Assembly: GCF_006716065.1 (NCBI RefSeq)
Contig: NZ_VFOL01000001.1
Span: 3,720,001-3,784,000, forward strand
Origin: Salinispora arenicola
Lineage (GTDB): Bacteria > Actinomycetota > Actinomycetes > Mycobacteriales > Micromonosporaceae
Direction of reading: 5' to 3'
Length of the DNA: 64,000 bases
Of the stretch, positions 60,780 to 64,000 are shown one piece after another (positions within the stretch are counted from its first letter, which is position 1; each line of letters begins with the position of its first letter). The position numbers and the translations under genes are program-made. The notes under the pieces are model-generated. The model was not told where the DNA came from, searched no databases, and saw only the letters and a list, made by a program, of their open reading frames with translations.

Positions 60780-61981
60780 CTGACAGCGTCGCGTTCCCGC
60801 AGGGTCGCGTCTGCCCCCACCAGCCCGCACCGGGCTACCGACCGTTGGCCGTACAACGGCCACTCGCCCAGGTGACCCTCTACGATGGCCGGCGGGTCTG
60901 GGCTGTCACCACTCGTGATCTGGCCCGCCGGCTCCTGGTCGACCCTCGCATTTCCAGCGACCGCACCAACCCCGCGTGGCCCGCGATAGTGCCGATCGTC
61001 GCCGCCGCCGTCAACGACGCCCAGCAGAAGGTCCTGAAGATCGCCACCGCGTTGGTGGGCACCGACGGCCCGGAGCACAAAGCCCAGCGCAAGATGCTGA
61101 TCCCCAGCTTCACGTTCAGACGCATGAACGCCCTGCGTCCAATGATCCAGGAGATCGTCGACCAGCAGCTGGACGAGATGATCAAGAGTGGCGCTCCCAC
61201 GGACCTGATCCCGGCGTTCGCCTCGGCTGTGCCCGTGACGGTGTTGTACCGACTGATGGGCATACCGGACGACGACCACGGAATCTTCGAGAAACTGTCA
61301 CACCAGCTCCTCGCCGGCCCGAACGCCAACGAGGCATATGACCAGCTCATGGGCTATATGAGCAGGCTGATCGCGGAGCGGCGGCGCAACCCCGGTGAGG
61401 GGGTTCTCGACGACCTCCTGGCGCAGCACGGTGCCAACGATGATGCGGACCACGACGAGCTGGTCTCGACGCTGGTCGTGCAGGTGGCGGGGAACCACGG
61501 CACCACCGGGAGCATGATCGCGCTCGGCCTGTTCGCCCTGCTGCAACACCCCGAGCAGCTCGCCGAGCTGCGAGCCGATCCCTCGCTGATGCCCACCGCT
61601 GTGGACGAGCTGCTGCGGTTTCTGTCCGTCCCTGACGCTGTCACGCGATTGGCAGCGGACGACATCGAGGTCGAGGGAACCGTTATCCGCAAGGGCGACG
61701 GCGTGTTCTTCATAACCTCCCTCATCAACCGCGACACCGACGTTCATGACGCGCCGAACTCCCTGGGTTGGCATCACGCCTCCGCCGCCGACCACCTGAC
61801 ATTCGGGTTCGGTGCCCACCAGTGCCTCGGCCAGAGCCTCGCGCGCATCACGATGGAGATCGCCCTCGGCGCGCTGATAGATCGGCTTCCCAGCCTGCGT
61901 CTCGCGGTTCCGGCGGAGGAGGTCCCGTTCCTTCCGGCTGCGAGCCTTCAGGTGATAGCCGAACTTCCCATCACCTGGTAG
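60776..61981 (+). CDS. Cytochrome P450
   Basis: This 401-residue soluble class I-type P450 has the haem ligand Cys350 in FGFGAHQCLGQSLAR, the E-x-x-R pair in the K helix (DELLRF) and the usual bacterial length. The I-helix oxygen-activation segment reads VAGNHGTTGS (residues 237-246), where most P450s have AGxE/DTT; the acidic residue is missing. This is seen in some P450s with altered O2 activation, peroxide use or crosslinking chemistry. The ATG overlaps the stop of the 32-codon ORF. No ferredoxin or reductase gene adjoins. The substrate may be the coupled peptide or a product of the divergent operon. Confidence 0.9.
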   Translation: MTDSVAFPQGRVCPHQPAPGYRPLAVQRPLAQVTLYDGRRVWAVTTRDLARRLLVDPRISSDRTNPAWPAIVPIVAAAVNDAQQKVLKIATALVGTDGPEHKAQRKMLIPSFTFRRMNALRPMIQEIVDQQLDEMIKSGAPTDLIPAFASAVPVTVLYRLMGIPDDDHGIFEKLSHQLLAGPNANEAYDQLMGYMSRLIAERRRNPGEGVLDDLLAQHGANDDADHDELVSTLVVQVAGNHGTTGSMIALGLFALLQHPEQLAELRADPSLMPTAVDELLRFLSVPDAVTRLAADDIEVEGTVIRKGDGVFFITSLINRDTDVHDAPNSLGWHHASAADHLTFGFGAHQCLGQSLARITMEIALGALIDRLPSLRLAVPAEEVPFLPAASLQVIAELPITW

Positions 61982-61987
61982 GGCTGC

Positions 61988-62104
61988 GTGGGCGCCGCGC
62001 CGCCGGCCGAGTCCTTCACCGACGTCATCACCGTCGAACTGGCGAATCTCAACTCCGACCGCCCGGCCCTGACCCTGCTGCGGGGGTGCCGGAGCTGCCC
62101 CTGA
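61988..62104 (+). CDS. Possible 38-residue ORF after the P450
   Basis: GTG 61,988, seven bases after the P450 stop, opens a 38-codon frame ending LTLLRGCRSCP. It has no good ribosome binding site, and its start is uncommon. The two Cys near the end are the only feature of note. It may be chance; I list it because it closes the P450 unit and would be missed by length filters. Confidence 0.2.
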   Translation: MGAAPPAESFTDVITVELANLNSDRPALTLLRGCRSCP

Positions 62105-62199
62105 GCTGTCAGCGGTGCCGCTCCTCACTGTGTGGTAGCTGCCGGGGCCGACTGACCGTTCGGGGTGTCCCACCCAGTAGGGTTCCGACGGACTCGGCC

Positions 62200-64000
62200 C
62201 TAGTTTGCGGCGTCGACGACCCCCACGGCCGTGACGTCATAGCTTCGACCGGCAACGGCCAGCCCGCGCAGGGTGGCCTGGGGGTCGAGGCCCCGCAGCT
62301 GCGGCTTCGCCGTGACCTCGCCGGCCAGGGACACCTCGATGCCGAACACGCCCTCGATCACGAGGCTCACCCAGGCCCCCGAGGACGAGCACGCCCAGTC
62401 GGTGAGGTACGGGAACTGCGGCGGAGCCTTGCGGGCACCGCCCGCGATCGGTGCTTCCGCATCCTCGACGTAGTGCGCCTGGCCGCAGGGGCCCTGGTTC
62501 GCCGACTTGGCCAGGCCCGGCAGCCACTCGGCGGCGACGTGGGAGCTGCCCATGAGGAACAACGCCCGAGCGGAGTCGGCCGGCCAGGCCGGATAGGCAC
62601 CGTTCCACTGATGGTCTGGGCGGAGGCTGAATGCCGCGTCACGGTCGTAGGGCGACAGCGCACGCATCCACGTCGGGGTCTGCAGTTCGCGGACGAAGAA
62701 GTCCGTCATCTCCGCACGCTGCTGCCCGGTCAGATCCTGCGCGATGGTGGTGCCGACGGTGGCGAAGTCGTAGCAGTGGCGCACCGCAACCAACGTCCCA
62801 TCGGGCTGGCGGGCGTGCCAGAAGCCGGCACCCGCAACGTACAGCCGGTTGACCGCCGCGGCGAGGTCGTTGGCCTGGCAGCGCAGGTCCACCGCGTGGT
62901 CGAGGCGCCCCTCCAGGTCAGCGACCTCGGCCGCCACGCGAAGACACCACACGTTGGACGCGTTGAGGCTGGCCACCTCGTGGATGTAGCTGCTCACACA
63001 CTCGAGCAGGTTTTCGATTTCTCCATAGTCGGCCAGCTCGTGCCGACCGCGCAGCCCCTGCCAGGCGGTCGCCCACTCCAGCAGGTGCTCCGCGACGCGG
63101 CGCTTCGCACCCGTGCGCGGCGCAATGGCCTTGTCGAGGAAGGCCCGGTCGCCGCTGAAGCGGACGTAGTCGCGCACGAGACGCGTCATCGCGTAGTCGT
63201 TGACGGAGTACCAGTAGCCGACCGGAGCGCCCGTGAGCCACTCGGTGCCGAAGTGCGCATGGATGTCGGTGGAGATCCAGTGTTCGATGTGACGGCGCAT
63301 CGGCTCGGGGTCAAGCAGCCCGTGCACCAGCGAGCTGAGACTGAAGTCCCAGATGAACGTCGTCGTCTGCCAGTAGCGCGGCATCAGCGTGTCGTAGGTG
63401 CGGCCGAGCACACTGGCCGGGTTGTCGCGACGGAACCACAGCACGCCGAGCGCGCCCCACCAGTAGAGCGTACGCAGCGCCTCGTTGTCGGTCTCCAGGA
63501 CCGGCAGGTGGCCACTGAACGAGCTGTTGCCAGGGGTGAACATCGCCTCCAGCTCGGCGTCCCACATCCTGGTCGTCGCGGCGACCGCGTCGGGCACGTC
63601 GGCAGACAGCGCCTCGAATGTGGCCAGCGCCGAGGGCACGTCCGTGGCGACGACGTGCACGAATCCGAACCGCCTGCTCTGCCCGGCGGCCAGCTGCAGC
63701 GTCACCTCAACGAAGTCGGGATCGAGGCGGCTCGGCGTGACGTCGACACCCTGCACACTCGCCGCCGCCGAGCTGCTGGCGGTGCCGACGGCCGCCCGAC
63801 CACAAGCGTGCACGGTGAGCTGGTTCGGCTCCGACGGCGGCTCCGAGCGTAGCCAGGGCCCGCCGGAGTCGGTGACGCTGGACGACAGCGCGAGCCCCAG
63901 CCGCACGGTACGCGGCGTGGCTCGGTCGTTGGTGACACGAACATCCACCACGACCCCGGTGACGCGTGGTGGACACGCGGTCACCGTTTCGATCACGATG
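62200..64000 (-). CDS. (Alpha/alpha)6 glycosidase-like protein, 5' end beyond window
   Basis: At least 598 residues are encoded; the frame remains open to the window edge, so the true N-terminus probably lies outside (GTG 63,996 is only the first in-window candidate). An N-terminal beta-sandwich part (VRVTNDRATPRTVRLGLALS) is followed by a helical-barrel domain with LYWWGALGVLWFRRDNPASV, TTTFIWDFSLSSLVHGLLDP, GYWYSVNDYAMTRLVRDYVR and DHQWNGAYPAWPADSARAL. This pattern is that of six-hairpin glycosidases such as GH63/GH37/GH65-like enzymes. I see no signal peptide in the visible part. It is convergent with the P450 and its relation to the biosynthetic operon is unknown. Confidence 0.7.
   Translation of the reverse strand, partial: IVIETVTACPPRVTGVVVDVRVTNDRATPRTVRLGLALSSSVTDSGGPWLRSEPPSEPNQLTVHACGRAAVGTASSSAAASVQGVDVTPSRLDPDFVEVTLQLAAGQSRRFGFVHVVATDVPSALATFEALSADVPDAVAATTRMWDAELEAMFTPGNSSFSGHLPVLETDNEALRTLYWWGALGVLWFRRDNPASVLGRTYDTLMPRYWQTTTFIWDFSLSSLVHGLLDPEPMRRHIEHWISTDIHAHFGTEWLTGAPVGYWYSVNDYAMTRLVRDYVRFSGDRAFLDKAIAPRTGAKRRVAEHLLEWATAWQGLRGRHELADYGEIENLLECVSSYIHEVASLNASNVWCLRVAAEVADLEGRLDHAVDLRCQANDLAAAVNRLYVAGAGFWHARQPDGTLVAVRHCYDFATVGTTIAQDLTGQQRAEMTDFFVRELQTPTWMRALSPYDRDAAFSLRPDHQWNGAYPAWPADSARALFLMGSSHVAAEWLPGLAKSANQGPCGQAHYVEDAEAPIAGGARKAPPQFPYLTDWACSSSGAWVSLVIEGVFGIEVSLAGEVTAKPQLRGLDPQATLRGLAVAGRSYDVTAVGVVDAAN

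Noticed and set aside
61768..63852. A 694-codon plus-strand frame across the P450 end and glycosidase gene
   Set aside because: It is the antisense of the glycosidase-like gene, whose minus-strand sequence shows clear domain blocks.

Overview
The window is high-GC, almost intron-free DNA with dense operons, frequent 4-base start/stop overlaps, F420-type and AfsA-type enzymes, IS630 and IS5 elements and secreted Tat/Sec proteins. This points to a filamentous actinomycete, most likely a Micromonosporaceae-type chromosome (inference from gene content; no rRNA or housekeeping marker is present). It reads as accessory chromosome: islands of intact genes separated by eroded mobile-element and prophage debris.

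Region 1 (1-16 kb): decayed prophage lysis genes, an amidase, IS630 debris and a broken XRE-cupin regulator. Next is an intact copper-type module: a two-component system co-transcribed with a BNR-repeat lipoprotein-like protein, divergent from a Tat-exported multicopper oxidase. Then come a secreted M15-like lysin, a frameshifted DNA/RNA methyltransferase, a dienelactone-hydrolase paralogue whose nucleophile is Gly, an IS5-type element, a secreted beta-helix protein and several small decayed genes.

Region 2 (16.5-26 kb): a secreted protein that fuses a snapalysin-like metalloprotease to a trypsin-like protease; a TetR/FAD-monooxygenase divergent pair with two matching operators; an alpha/beta hydrolase; a large DUF262 (GmrS-like) / DUF1524-like / AlbA_2 fusion that looks like a stand-alone defence protein; and an intact IS630 that has split a small membrane-protein gene, whose uninterrupted sequence can be rebuilt exactly.

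Region 3 (26.8-47 kb): a secreted Rhs polymorphic-toxin locus. Two very large exported proteins (DNRLRE/FG-GAP and DNRLRE/LamG) lead, translationally coupled, into a 2250-residue Rhs/YD-repeat protein ending in a Hint autoprotease and a C-terminal toxin, followed by its immunity gene. Downstream lie at least two orphan toxin tips (a GIY-YIG nuclease and a zinc-finger/HNH-like domain), each with immunity genes. Each tip is preceded by the same 137-bp repeat that ends exactly in the last codons of the Hint domain. Between cassettes sit an XRE/NUDIX pair, a HigBA toxin-antitoxin pair, duplicated spacer repeats and an 8-bp tandem repeat. The array looks like a reservoir for toxin-tip exchange.

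Region 4 (47.7-62 kb): a nine-gene minus-strand operon in which all eight junctions are ATGA or GTGA overlaps. In transcription order it encodes a PEP-synthase/rifampin-phosphotransferase-like enzyme, a fatty acyl-AMP ligase, a nucleotidyltransferase, an acyl carrier protein, a thioester-reductase-like SDR, a nucleoside-diphosphate-kinase-like protein, a UbiA-type prenyltransferase, an LLM-class F420 oxidoreductase and an AfsA-type double-hotdog protein. I do not recognise this combination as a characterised pathway. Across a 1.8-kb intergenic region lies a plus-strand cytochrome P450 translationally coupled to a 32-codon ORF. The window ends in the middle of a minus-strand (alpha/alpha)6 glycosidase-like gene.
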